Source: Dipteris shenzhenensis (taxonomy: Eukaryota; Polypodiophyta; Polypodiopsida; Gleicheniales). From it: 64,000 bases of DNA. Shown piece after piece: positions 42,320 to 53,877 of this stretch. The first letter of the stretch is position 1. Each line of letters opens with the position of its first letter. The notes beneath the pieces are model-generated. The model worked only from the letters and a program-made list of their open reading frames with translations, was not told the origin of the DNA and ran no database searches. The DNA lies in assembly GCA_047967505.1 (NCBI GenBank), contig CM106539.1; one strand, given 5' to 3'. A program made the translations under genes and the position numbers.

Positions 42320-43531
42320 AGAGGGGAGAGAGGGAATGAATGCACATCTAGAAAAATGGAAGATGAGAGAGAGGGAATGAATGCACGTCCAAAAAAACAC
42401 ACCCAAATTTGAAAGAGATGCTCTAAAGTCAACACACCAACTGATCACAGAATTTGCAAAAAAAACACATCTAGAAAATGCTAGAAATTATTTTTGGCAT
42501 CTCAAAGTTGAACCTTCACTAAGGCTACTTAACGGCCCAAAATTAGAATGCTTGGCCAGCTGCTAAGTATATTGTAAGTACCTAATAATAGGCCAGTTGA
42601 TTTAACGGCTTAAAATGTGCCACATGACTTCTTAGGATTTTAAAGTTTCATAAAACGCTCTAGTGCTGGCCAAGTAAATACGCACAAGAAATTTTGAGTG
42701 TTGCGAGATTATGGCCCTTTACATTTCTCTTTGAGTAGCCCAATGCCTTAAGAGACGATTACAAATTAAATCCATTTATCATCACAACCATCGTTCATTG
42801 ATTGTTGCCTATATTTCACAATCTTTACATGTATTCATTCATTCATTTCAGAGTCCCATTTTTGTCATGGAGCACGTAACTGCTAACTTGAAATTGAGCT
42901 TTGAATCCTACCATTTTATGAAAAAAAAAGGACTAGTAAAAATATAAACACGAGACAGAACATCAGGTCCATTAGGATCAGATTCTCCCTGCAAATGTCA
43001 GGGGTTGCCAACACATACATGAATAAGTCTATGCTCACAAGAGCTCATAATGCTACAACCAATATAATATTTGTGACATGGACTACAACCATATGAATTG
43101 TCATCCTTTGATCTTGCCTATCTCTACTTTAGCAAGGAAAGAAATTAAAAATATTTCTATAATAATATATAATATAATTACTATAACCACGCATAGTGTG
43201 GATCCTCGGGGATGCAGCGTGGTTCCTTCTCCAAAGAATCATAATCCAAGGGAATGAGCCCTTCCTTGGGCATCACATTTTAGAACATCGTAAACATTAG
43301 AGTCCAGTAGCATTATAAATAAGTCTCGCAAATGGATAAGATATTTTCATATTACTTGAATGTGAATAGTTGTATTTGTATTGCAACTCAAGAAATCAAT
43401 ATCTTGCACACACCAATCACGTACATCTCTTTTACTTTCTGCAAACATAGAAGAATTCATTCAAAATAAAAGGAATATTAAAAAATATTATCCATTATTC
43501 TTGAAAAATGCTAAAATTCAAATTGATAGAG

Positions 43532-43714
43532 GATTCGCATGCAACGACTTGGGAATGATACTCTACACAAGCTTTAATCTCACCCAATTTAAGACACGTG
43601 CAAAATACTATGTCTATCGTACGATTCGCATGCAACAACTTGGGAATGATACTCTACACAAGCCTTAATCCCACCCAATTTAAGACAAATGCAAAATACT
43701 ATGTCTATCGTATC
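43532..43714. repeat. 91-bp tandem duplication
   Basis: The unit starting GATTCGCATGCAAC occurs at 43532 and again at 43623, with few differences, and includes CTTGGGAATGATACTCTACAC in both copies. Confidence 0.9.
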
Positions 43715-45071
43715 TCATTTGCATGGTCAAGGTTGCTACTACCATTCATAACTTGAAAGAAAATTTGACAAATTTACAACCAACTTTCATAAACCCAAAA
43801 TTTTGCCTCACCTCTTTCTACCTTAGACTACTATTGGGTTCAATATAGTCCACATCAACCCAAAAAAAACAACCGGGGTCTTCCAATTTATTGCCACAAG
43901 CATCCTCAATCTGACTCTTATATCTCATTCTTACCATGTTTTGGGTATTGGATCATAAGGCAATGAGCTCTCATAAGAAATAGAGACCTGGAAGACAATT
44001 TAGACCTCACACTTAGTAAGGCTCTCTGCAGTCCTTGAATATGCAGCAATGCTCACAACATGGAGGTCGTGCACCTTCTCATCTAGTGTTCTCCTTCCAT
44101 TGAATTACACTCACTCCCCCATCTTTCATCTACACTCTCTTCCACCTTTTGCACACGCTCATCTATGTTGTGTTGTTGCTTTTGTAGTTTTGTATCTTCA
44201 TGCAATTTGGTAGCTCTACATGTCTTTGCAGTAGGTCAAAATGGGTTCCACCATTTTACCTTCTGCAAGTTCCACCTTGTGTCACATGTCCATTCATTGA
44301 TGGCTCAGGTAGCTTTTTTCCAATTGGTGCATCTTCTACTCGAGGTAGATCATTTTCTCCACACAACCTTTGCTCTGTTGATGCTGATACTTGTAAATTG
44401 TAATAATCTAGAGCAAGACATTAAGAACTGCCCACAAAGTATGTTATTTTATGCACAAAAGTCCCTATTCATGAAGTTGATTTTACAAGTTGCAACTTGT
44501 AGTTCCAAGTTGCACTCCTATCTTCCCATGAACCCTTTCACATCCCTCTCATCTAAGTAACATGGGCATCGGATTGATCACATATGCTTCATTTACACTT
44601 TCTAGATTCACCTTCAAGTCTTGGTCCTTCCTCATCCATAAACACTGGTGATTGCATTGCCTAATAGCAAACATCATGATTAATTTGTGTATCAAATTAC
44701 ATACACGACTTTGAGATTGCAATGAATTTTGCAAGATGAAACGTGAGGAAGACAACATAAAAGGAAAAATACATAAAATGGTATCATATTTAAGTAACTC
44801 TACCTAATAGTTTAATCTTCATGTACCATGTTATGAACCATCTTCAATGCTCTTGTTGTACAAGGTCGTTGCATATATGTATGATGTATCCCAGAGGCCA
44901 CACTCTTATAGAAGAAAATCATAGCTTTTAACTTCCTTTTTTGGGAATGAAAAGTTTGTTTATAGAAGCCAGGCGGGACTTGTGCCACACATCACCTACA
45001 TGCTTTCTAGTAACCTCTCGTATGTTGGTGCATTGCTTCGATGGCTCCAATCGATCCCTTAGAGGACGCAG

Positions 45072-45298
45072 TGTTGAGGAACCATCTCAACATCATATGT
45101 TTGCGATATGTGCATAGCACTAACCAAAAAGAGTGCTAAAAAGAAAAGGGTTAGAAACCCTAACCCTAAAGGGGTTTGTATATATTCATCATTTTCAACT
45201 AAATCTAGTGTATAGTTAGTCATATGTGGTGTGCTCTCTAGCGGTGCCCTCTCTCCTCATCTCCACTCTTCTCCTCTCTCTCTCTCCATATATGTTTA
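45072..45298 (+). repeat. Copia-family LTR containing CCCTAA motifs
   Basis: A 227-bp LTR begins TGTTGAGGAACCATC and runs to the primer-binding site TGGTATCAGAGC (45299-45310). Its last bases are TTTA rather than the usual CA. It contains AAACCCTAACCCTAAAGG. Related LTRs are at 62438-62701 (plus) and 63478-63708 (minus). Confidence 0.8.
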
Positions 45299-45565
45299 TG
45301 GTATCAGAGCTCCCTTGCCTTTCGCTAAGGCATCGAGATCCTTGTTGAGAGAGTGTGAGCAATTGAGAGTTCTTGATTGATCGTGAGTTCGTTTCATTCT
45401 CATTTTGTGATGAGAGATTTCTTCGAAAGAAAATTTTTGTTCAGTTGTTGCGAATAGATTTCCATCCATTTCCTTAATCTCTATTTGAGAGAGATTCTTT
45501 GAGTGTTCATTCTTGTGAGAAAGAGTCATTGTAATTCATTATGAGATTGATTTTTGTTCATTCAT

Positions 45566-45620
<55 letters not shown>

Positions 45621-46269
45621 CTAGTTCTTAGAGAGGTTTCTAATCTCTTGGTAGGGGATCTAAAGGAAGCTTTGAGGTTCGTAGCAACTTTCAAAAAGTA
45701 GTCAGCCCCTCAACAAATCCTACTCTACAGCCAACTAAGCTTGATTGCAACAATGACTAAAGCTACTCTAACTCCTGCAGTGACAGGCTTCTACAGACCT
45801 GAGGTGGCCACTTCAATGTCAACAAGTCTTTGCAAGCACCCACACTGCAAGGTAGCTAGCCCATGCACATCACGCAACATCAACGCCAAATGACTCAACT
45901 TCTATAGCCTTGCTTGCAAGGCGGCTTCGCAACAACCTCACAACCCACAACAAGTTCATTGCTCTAGCGAACTCGAGCAATTGGCTCCAATAAACGTGAC
46001 CTCCATGCTCTAAATGATGGCACCTTCATCAACAAGCCCTACAACCATCTTCAACGGAGAGCCCTACAAATCAGAGCTCAGCTCATCCTATTGACCTCCT
46101 GCTCCTCAGCCATAGACAACTGTAGCACTACAGCTAGTCGCATGCACAGTAAGCAACCAACTGCTCTCCTACGCCTTCTCTACCCATCTACATAGCACTT
46201 ATGCAGTCCAAGCAATAGCAATGGCCTACCAGCCTGGATCTCCTACAATCTACACAACCTCCACGAGCA
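45299..46269 (+). other. Leader and gag relic of the copia element, with (GA)n
   Basis: Starts with the primer-binding site TGGTATCAGAGC (45299-45310). A GA microsatellite of about 24 units lies at 45568-45616. A Ser/Thr/Pro-rich broken frame from about 45753 may be gag, but no gag motif is clear. Most of gag seems to be missing. Confidence 0.5.
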
Positions 46270-46960
46270 AAAGTGTAGTCTAGTAGTGCATCATCTAATA
46301 TGACAAAGCATAAGGAATGGTTCATAGAGATGAAATCATTAGGACATAATAATGTTATCTACACAAAAGATAACACATCGAATCTAGTTCAAGAGAAAGG
46401 CATTGTCCCTATGAACAATTTCATTGGTACAAAAGGATTGGTGAAAGGTGTACTCTATGTTCCGAGGCTCAGGAAGGACCTCTTGTCAGTTGGGCAAATG
46501 ACAAAACACAATTACAGAGTCATCTTTGATGGGGATGAATGCACGACCAAAGACAAATCCAGAGGATATCAGCTAGTAGAAAAAGCAGAGTCAAGAAAGG
46601 ATGCTTATTCAGGATTCTAGCTTTAGTGTCAGACTTACATTCCATGTCAACTCAGTTGCAACCGATGCCACTTTCCATAGTATGGCACAAGAGATATGGA
46701 CATGTCAATTTCAAAAGATTGATATGGCTTAGAAATCAGAATATGGCAATTGAAATTTTGAAACGTCAGTTTCTCACAAAGCTTGCGAAGCATGTTGCTT
46801 CGGTAAACAAAAGCGAACCAACTTTGGTAGAAGCACATCTTGAGCAAGATGCATTTTTTATTTGATTGACATAGATGTATGGGATTATGCATAGACCCGC
46901 AACATCAATGGTTTACTTTACTACTTGACTTTCATCGATGACTACAAGGTAGAAGAATGA
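46270..46960 (+). pseudogene. Copia protease/pre-integrase remnant
   Basis: The frame at 46300 reads HKEWFIEMKSLG, then GLVKGVLYVPRLRKDLLSVGQM, and a frameshift (about 46600) leads to SIVWHKRYGHVNFKRLIWL, the GAG-pre-integrase domain. Next come DYA, TAG (46892-46894), and TRNINGLLYYLTFIDDYK, the start of the integrase core. The copy ends there, with no reverse transcriptase. Confidence 0.78.
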
Positions 46961-46974
46961 CTGCAAAAGATGAA

Positions 46975-47036
46975 AGAAACACCTTTGGGATTGAAGGATA
47001 GGAAAAGAAACACCTTTGGGATTGAAGGATAGGAAA
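46975..47036. repeat. 31-bp tandem duplication
   Basis: AAACACCTTTGGGATTGAAG occurs twice with a 31-bp period (46981 and 47012). It lies at the end of the copia remnant. Confidence 0.85.
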
Positions 47037-47054
47037 AGAATGTACTTACATAAC

Positions 47055-48495
47055 ATGGATGCATTGGCACCCAATGGTGGTGCTAGAAAGAGGAGAATCT
47101 GGGCTACAAGGTATCAAATGTTCCAATGAAATTACACTCTTTTGTGCTATATTTTTTGTGACTAAGTTTTGCTTGTGTTATTCTTTAGGAACTTCGTGGA
47201 AGATGTGATGGAAGAACGGACGGGGATGATATTGACTGTTCATATGCTCTAGTTAGTTTATTGAAGTCAAGCAATGTCATTGGGATACTAAGGGACCCAA
47301 GACACAAGGCCTATGTGTGCAAAGTTGCTAAAGAGGTGATGAAGGACTTCAAGGACATTGTGGATGCAAAGGAGATGCTTGCAGCTTGTGATACTGCTAG
47401 TGTAAGTTGTGAAGCTTACACATCTATTTTCAAAATTTTCAAGTCTGCTATTATGGAAAAGTATAAGAAGTCTAATGTGCCCCTAGACCCACACCAACGG
47501 CGAGAACAAACCAACGTGCAAGAGAAATGCTTGGAGGGCGTAAGAGGCACAATGACTTGGAAGATTGAAAAGAAATCTAGTTTGCAAACCTTTGAGATGA
47601 ATGCTTTCAACAATGTCGACCTAGATGTTGAGAAACTGCAACAAGCAATGGTCAAATTCTATGGCATGAGAGAAGATGGGGTAAGAGGAAATCCATTACA
47701 ACATTGCACTTTACTTAGTTAATTTCCTATATCATGTTTATCCTAACTATTTCTCTATTTTGTTGTACAGAATGCAATGACAAGCTCATATTTGTCATCA
47801 AAATGGATGAATCTCAATGGGTGAAAGAACACAAGTTAGAGAGAGTGAGCATCTGCATTATGAATAAAGCCTTAGCCTTTGTTCAAGGGAACTAGGAAGT
47901 AGAGCAAGATTTTCTTAGTTCAATCAGAGAAATATATATGGTGGCTTGTAGCATTTGAGACTCTGAAAGAGTGCCATGAGACATTGAAGTCAGAACAGGA
48001 ACCCCATCAATGATTCAATGACAAGAGGAAGGGAAAACACTAATAGTAGATGGCCATGGAACATTTTGAGTTGAATGGCATCTTGCTGGTGCTTTGAAAA
48101 CCCTAGAGTGCTTGCATGGTTGTGATACAGGGGCAAATGCAATGTTCACATGCCTTTATTGCATGTGTTCACAATGTAAGCAAAAGGATGGATTTCAATG
48201 AGAGAATGGAATTCTATCTTACATCCAAACATAAGCTCCCAATTGCAACAAGAAGGATTCAAAGTGGGATCCCATATTGCCCATCCCACTAGAGAGAGTA
48301 CACATATGTAATTTACATGCAACACTTAGTTGTATTTGCATCTTGTTTATGCTTGGAATTTAATTCCGTAAGAAGTATTCCGCACGGTGCATTGCAGAAG
48401 CTGAGAAGTTGCTCTTAGAGATGGGATTCCATGGACATGCCAAAATTAAGGAGGATAAGAAAATGTTGTGGGGGTTAAAGGCCACTGTACCTTAA
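47055..48495 (+). pseudogene. Spliced orphan gene remnant, possibly transposase-like
   Basis: Coding-like segments are separated by plausible introns. They are 47055-47110 (MDALAPNGGARKRRIW), intron GTATCA..TTCTTTAG, 47189-47680 (164 codons open, with RDPRHKAYVCKVAKEVMKD), intron GTAAGA..TTGTACAG, and from 47771 KLIFVIKMDESQWVKEHKLE. Further on are VEWHLAGALKTLECLHGCD followed by CLYCMCSQC (about 48070-48180) and a last segment, CIAEAEKLLLEMGFHGHAK, ending at 48495. The phases of the first and third joins do not agree, and a TAG interrupts the third segment. I do not recognise the family. The Lys-Leu-Gly / CxxC arrangement near 48150 recalls uncharacterised transposase-like proteins. Confidence 0.45.
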
Positions 48496-48739
48496 TCCTA
48501 GTTATGTACAATACTTAAACACATATATATGTGGATGCCATAGAAGATTAGGGTGTTCTACACCCACCAAAACTTGTGTGGCTCTCTCTTCTGGCTCTCC
48601 CTCTCTCTCCCTCTCTTCCATTCCTCTTCCATTGTTGAGATCTCTCAACTGGTATCAAAGCACGGGTGTTCTAGAGCTGAGCTCCGGTGCGAGCATGGAG
48701 CTCGAAGTCTAATTCCTACAGCTCTGTGGGGGGAAGGAG

Positions 48740-49016
48740 TGTCAAAGAGAGGGATCAAGGAGGATCAAAGAACCACAAGAGAGACATAGGGTAGCAAACA
48801 CTCAATCTATTGCAATACAAAGATAGGCTTCTTATATAGAGAGAGCCTTTAGAATAGTCAACACATGTGAGATCCTCTCATCCACATTTCTCCTTGTGGA
48901 TATCCTTGATCCACATCTCCACATCATGTAGTCCACATCCTAGGGTGGCTACTTTAATACATTTCTATACCATACCTTAGCGTCTAATTATGTGCTCATG
49001 GCACCATATCTCAACA
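48740..49016 (-). repeat. 3' LTR of the gag-only element
   Basis: A 277-bp LTR, TGTCAAAG...TCTCAACA on the plus strand. A TATA box on the minus strand (CTATATAAGAAG) lies at about 48832-48843. Confidence 0.88.
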
Positions 49017-49240
49017 CCTCCCCTTGGTGCCATGATCCTTTGGCTATTGGAAGGTGGTCAGATGTGAGTTACAAGATCCAATCCTCCCCTGGGTGCTTAC
49101 ATGGCTACTCTCAGGTGGTCAGGTTTGATTTACAAACATGTGGGCTAAAGGTGGCAAGGTTTTTGCTTCTTAATACATGTTATTCTTGTCATTATACTCA
49201 TGGCTTGATGATGACTCCATGTAGTTGACCTGTTGGTTCT

Positions 49241-49973
49241 TCAATATACAATCTTCTTCCTTGTTCCCAGCTTCTTACAATGGTGACACTTTGGTTTGTT
49301 CTTCAGTTTGTAGTCACTTTGATAGTGACCCATCCTTCCACAATGGTAACACTTTGTTGATGTTTTACTGAACAATGCTTGTTCTTCATTATTGCTGTTG
49401 CATGTTGATGTTGATGTTGATGTCGATGCCTTCAACTCTCTTTCTTTTTCAAGAAGAGAGGATACACATTCCTCAAACTTTAGATCTCGTAGAGTCTTCA
49501 AAGTGGTTGTCAGTGCGCTGTACTCTGCAGGCATACTTTTGAGGAGGATTGCAAGTGCACCTTTTCCCCTACTTTTGCATTTAGCCTTATAGTTGGGTCA
49601 TAATGCTTTTGACCTTGTTGACAAATTGTGCCATGGATTCATTGAAACTTATGTGCAAACCATATAATTCAATCTTAAGATGAATTTCTTAGTTTTTGGC
49701 TTTTGCACCAAACACTGTGTTCAACTCATCCCATGCATCTTTGGCATGATCCTTGGAGTCTATATGATGAATTATGTTTGGACCCAAGTGCAAACCAATG
49801 AGTGATAGTGCTGCTTCATCTTTTTCCTTCCAAGCATCATTTTGTGTAGTGGGTATGTCTTCTTTTATAGTCTTCCAAAGCTTTTGATGCATCAAGAGAT
49901 ACCTCATTTGTGTGGACTAGGTGTGAAATCCTTCCCCGGTGAACTTCTCAACAATTGGGGTGCGTAATGCCAT
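49241..49973 (-). pseudogene. Copia-type gag with zinc knuckle
   Basis: From ATG 49973 the frame reads MALRTPIVEKFTGEGFHT, TAG (49917-49919), STQMRYLLMHQKLWKTI, and AWDELNTVFGAKAKN with a TAA after it. Next are INESMAQF-type helices (frameshifted), AEYSALTTTLKTL, and the knuckle CYHCGRMGHYQSDY, where the last Cys is Tyr. A second motif, CHHCKKLG, follows. This is the UBN2-type gag of copia elements. No protease follows before the end at 49241. Confidence 0.8.
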
Positions 49974-51333
49974 TGCAAAGGTCTTACCAGTTGAGGAAAT
50001 TTTCAAATCTAGCAGTGTCTGATTGCATACAATGATTCTGACTTGACAAGTGCATAGAGCTAAAAAAGGTGATCACTTTTTTTTTAAAGAGTGCGTGCAA
50101 ATTCTTCCTGAATTGGAAGTTACAGCTTGTCGAAGTTTTATGAAGAAGAGGTGACCTTTGATGATGTGGCATAGGAATTCACATTCTGCATGGAAACTGT
50201 GCTTGTCAAGGGACTGTGTGCTTAGTTGGCTGAGGTGGCATAGTTAACTAACCACATAACTTAACCATGGCTACTGTGGTTAACTTGACTAGAGTTGATT
50301 CTTATCTGCCATGTGGTAAAACTTTGACCAAAGACCACTAAACCAAACCTAGAGTTAACCAAACTGAACCACGGTCCTAGTCCTATTTGCCACGTGGGTT
50401 TTCCTAAGGTCTAAGACCTTGGAGAAGCAGAGAAACGGAGATGATGTGGCAGCATCGCAGGAGGCATCTGGCTAGCAATGGTAATGGTGGAGGCTTGAAG
50501 AAGGAGTGGGTGGCACAATGTCTTCATGGATCGATGGAGGAGCTCTGTCACACATGTCGAAGAAGTTGTGCCTTGGTCGATGGAGTAGTTGGTGTGTAGG
50601 CTGTTGTTGGAGGCAGTTGGTCATTGGAGTCACACTGTAGCTTGAAGGCTGTCATTGTAGCCAGTAGCTTGGAAGGAGTCTTTGGAGTGAGGTGCTTTGC
50701 TGTTACAGCACGGTGTTGGTTTGTCCAGGTCGCCGTAGAGGTGAAATCAGTTGAGGAGTCATTTGTAGTGCCGACTATGGCTAGTCACTATGCATGCAAG
50801 CTGATGGAGCTACATTGGTGCATCGACTGGAGTCGTTTGACCATGGCGAAGTGTTGCTAGGTCATTTGGGGTCTCTCCTCAAAGGTTGCGATGAAGGGAT
50901 CGTTGAGTGAAGACTAAAAGTCGAGTCATGTGTAGCAAGGGCCTTTGCTATTGTGTAGCCGCTCTTTGCTCTATTGGAGCTTGATGGTGCTTATGTTATA
51001 GAGAGTAGACTCTCTCTCCCTCTCTTAAACAACAGAATGAAAGCGCTCTCTCTCTCTCACACAATCTCTCAACCAAATACCTCTTTTCTCTCACTCAAAC
51101 AAGGCGAATTCTCTCATTGAATGAGATAGAATGAACGGAATTCACTATCACTCGATGAACATAAATCTTTATAAAGGAATGAATGGAAATATCTTTCAAT
51201 CAAATGGACAGAAATCTCTCCACGAAAATGAACTCTCACGAAGAGCACTCAAGAGAACTCTCAAAATCTCGATCACTCTCACTCTCTCAAGAATCGTAAT
51301 GCCTTAGCGGAAGGCAAGGGAGCTGTGATACCA

Positions 51334-51623
51334 TTTCAAAGTGAGGGATCAAGGAGGATCAAAGCACCAAAAGAGAGACATAGGGTAGCAAACACTCAAT
51401 CTATTGCAATGTGTACTTGAACAATACAAAGATAGGCTTCTTATATAGAGAGAGACTTTAGAATAGTCAACACGTGGGATCCTCTCATCCACATTTCTCC
51501 TTGTGGATATCCTTGATCCACATCTCCACATCATGTAGTCGACATCCTAGGGTGGCTACTTTAATACATTGCTATATCATACCTTAGCCTCTAATTATGT
51601 GCTCATGGCACCATATCTCAACA
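51334..51623 (-). repeat. 5' LTR of the gag-only element
   Basis: A 290-bp LTR, starting TTTCAAAG (TG changed to TT) and ending TCTCAACA. Partner of 48740-49016. Confidence 0.88.
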
Positions 51624-51628
51624 AGGAG

Positions 51629-52430
51629 AAGATCCATTGGGTGACTTTACCTGCATCCTGGTGTGCAGAGACCTTGCAGAAACCTTTGGAAAGTTCTTTG
51701 AGTGGTTTTTTGCAAGCCAACAGCAGGTAGTTTTGGAGGCAAAAGATAATCTATTTTAGACCTGAAAGAATTGTGATGAAGATATCTTTATCTAAAAGAT
51801 GAATCTTGCCCTGACATCAAAAGCAAAGTTGTAGAAGACTTTGAGTACTTCATTTTTTGATTTTGCACCTTTGTCATCCGAGTTTTCAGTGAAAAGTTAT
51901 AGCTCCTTCAAAAAGTGACGAAATGCAATTTCTTGCATGGATTTCGAGTTTTGCATTTGCAATTCATACACTCCCTGTGGATTCAGAGGGGTTTTGACAA
52001 AATTCAATTTCTTGCATGGATTTTGTGTGTTGGATCTCTATATCCAGGCCACCATTTGTAGTTCAGACACTCCCAGTGGATTCAAAGCGGTCCAAAACTT
52101 CTACCTATGAAGCTGCTTCCGATTCCATGAAGTTCTGAAGCTGTGGTGAAGCTCTGTCTACTCCAACGTCTTCATTTTGTCATTTCTTGTGTGAGTGGGA
52201 TCTCAACATCCGGGCCTCCCTTTGTAGAGCTTTCTGTCTCATTAGATGCCTAGAACACATGTCTATAAAGCTGCTTGCCATTCCATGAAGAATTAAGGGA
52301 GTTATAAAGCATCCACTACAACCCAATGCAAATCACAAATAGACTGCAACCAGAGTGATTTGCATAAGGTATATCCAAAAATCACGATCGTACAGCAATG
52401 ATCGCTAGTGAAAATAGATCGTGAGATGCC
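51629..52430. other. No gene recognised; contains an internal imperfect duplication
   Basis: The phrase AATTTCTTGCATGGATTT occurs twice (about 51930 and 52000). Similar ACACTCCC.GTGGATTCA phrases follow each, so a diverged duplication of about 80-100 bp is present. No protein domain was seen. Confidence 0.5.
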
Positions 52431-52683
52431 TCAAAACATGGGCATCACTGGATAATTGGTCTCAGCAAAACAATCTGCAAATATCTCTCTTTGCATTTGA
52501 TAGGCTTGACTTGCTTCTTTTGCACCAAGCCATTGTGAGGCCATTGTATACTTGGTCTTTCCAATATAAGAAATTTGTGCCATCCAATTTCTCAATGTTA
52601 ATGAGTTTATTTTCAGATGAAGTAGTGTATATTGATGTAAAAGCAAACCAAGAAGCAGTCAAATAGTGTTCACCAAGCACCAA
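52431..52683 (-). pseudogene. Copia gag N-terminal fragment
   Basis: One minus-strand frame reads NIEKLDGTNFLYWKDQVYNGL, the start of copia gag. A shifted frame then gives ASQAYQMQREIFADCF. It is about 80 codons, frameshifted, with no LTR or pol nearby. Confidence 0.65.
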
Positions 52684-53306
52684 TGTAAAGCACCTTAAAT
52701 GAGGGTATTCACCTCTCCAAATATAAGCAAAACTGTAAATTCCTCTGGCTTAATGCCCTATGAAAACTAGGAATTCTTGTTCACTTTGAACCTCTCACAA
52801 CTTGTGAGGAATAGAGCATAAAACCACACATGTCAAAGCATATATCGCATCACTTGTGAGGCATAAATCATGCATTTACTGTTCCATAAATGGCATTTTC
52901 AACTTTCTGCAAATGGCATACTAGAGAATAGAAAAGTGATTGGAAGTGTTTCAAAATGCATTTACTGCATCACCTTTGCATCTTATTCCTGCGCCAAACC
53001 TCAACTTCACTCTACTGAGTGCTCAAAGCATGTATCAACCACCCAATGGTGGGATTTTACAACTTGCAAAGCAAGAAAGAATAGGTGAAAATTTGAGGGA
53101 ACTTACTTGAGCAAGATAACACGGTGTCCCTGCTATTTAAGCAACGATATCTTTCAAATAAAAAATCGGATGCCAAAGCTTTAAACATCAAAGTTGTAGC
53201 TTGTCCAATAGTCTCCAAGTTTACAGTTCAAACCTCATATTTATATGAATGGTACATGTGTGAGTATACATAGGGAGTAGGCACACGGGCCTTAAACCCC
53301 AACAAA

Positions 53307-53760
53307 AATCATTACCAAATCATGCTCGAGATCCAATGTGACTAGTTTTGCTGATGGACTAGATAGGCTATGTGGGTAGTTAATGTAGGATAGAATCAAG
53401 TGTTGGAACCCTGGACAAGCGATGCAATTGGCACAAGGGCCTCTTTAATTACTAGATCTCTTGTAGAGAATTATAGGGATTTGTAGGTTATGATTAATGA
53501 TTGGCTGCTGTAGGAACCTACATCGCAGCTTGGAACAGGCAGTCTAGAATGATAACACGGTATCTCAGTTGCACATTACCTGTAGGAAGTGAGGATGAAA
53601 TCACTACTGAATCATGCTCAACCAAGTGTGATTGGTTCTTGGTGGCACTGTGACTAGTTGTAGGAAAGAATCAATGTTGGGACCTACACAGGTGGTGTGA
53701 TCGGCACAAGGGCCTATTCAATTTTACAAATATCCTCTACAAAATCCTCTATGCATCCTT
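53307..53760. repeat. Diverged direct duplication of about 170 bp
   Basis: About 53307-53478 and about 53600-53760 share AAATCATGCTC, GTGACTAG, a TGTTGGAACC/TGTTGGGACC phrase and GGCACAAGGGCCT in the same order. They might be remains of LTR ends of the gypsy copy that follows. Confidence 0.6.
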
Positions 53761-53877
53761 TTTGTTCCTCTCTTTCCTTCGATAGATGCATGTGTGCAGC
53801 AAATTAGCGAACTTTCCCTCTCTTTCCCTCTACTTGATGAATTCACTCTCTCTCTCTGTCCCCTCATCTCTCTATGA

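Larger units (their letters stand above)
41231..45071. other. No gene recognised; AT-rich sequence with short repeats
   Basis: I find no protein domain on either strand over 3.8 kb. The region contains a GA microsatellite (42282-42313), a 91-bp tandem pair (43532-43714), and a plus-strand GT donor-like site (AAGGTAAGTAT, about 42017) with no matching exon context. Open frames are short and lack motifs. Confidence 0.5.
48740..51623 (-). mobile_element. Gag-only (non-autonomous) copia-type LTR element
   Basis: LTRs 48740-49016 and 51334-51623 are bounded by the duplication AGGAG (48735-48739 and 51624-51628). On the minus strand the primer-binding site TGGTATCACAGC (51322-51333) follows the 5' LTR and the polypurine tract AAGGGGAGG (49017-49026) precedes the 3' LTR. 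The interior carries a 1.3-kb leader and gag (49973-49241). Only about 215 bp then remain before the polypurine tract, so pol was never present or was lost cleanly. The LTRs differ by a 13-bp-scale indel and several bases, so it is older than the 21120 element. Confidence 0.88.

Noticed and set aside
50624-50860. 78-codon plus-strand frame with evenly spaced Cys
   Set aside because: It lies in the leader of the gag-only element on the opposite strand and shows no recognisable motif.
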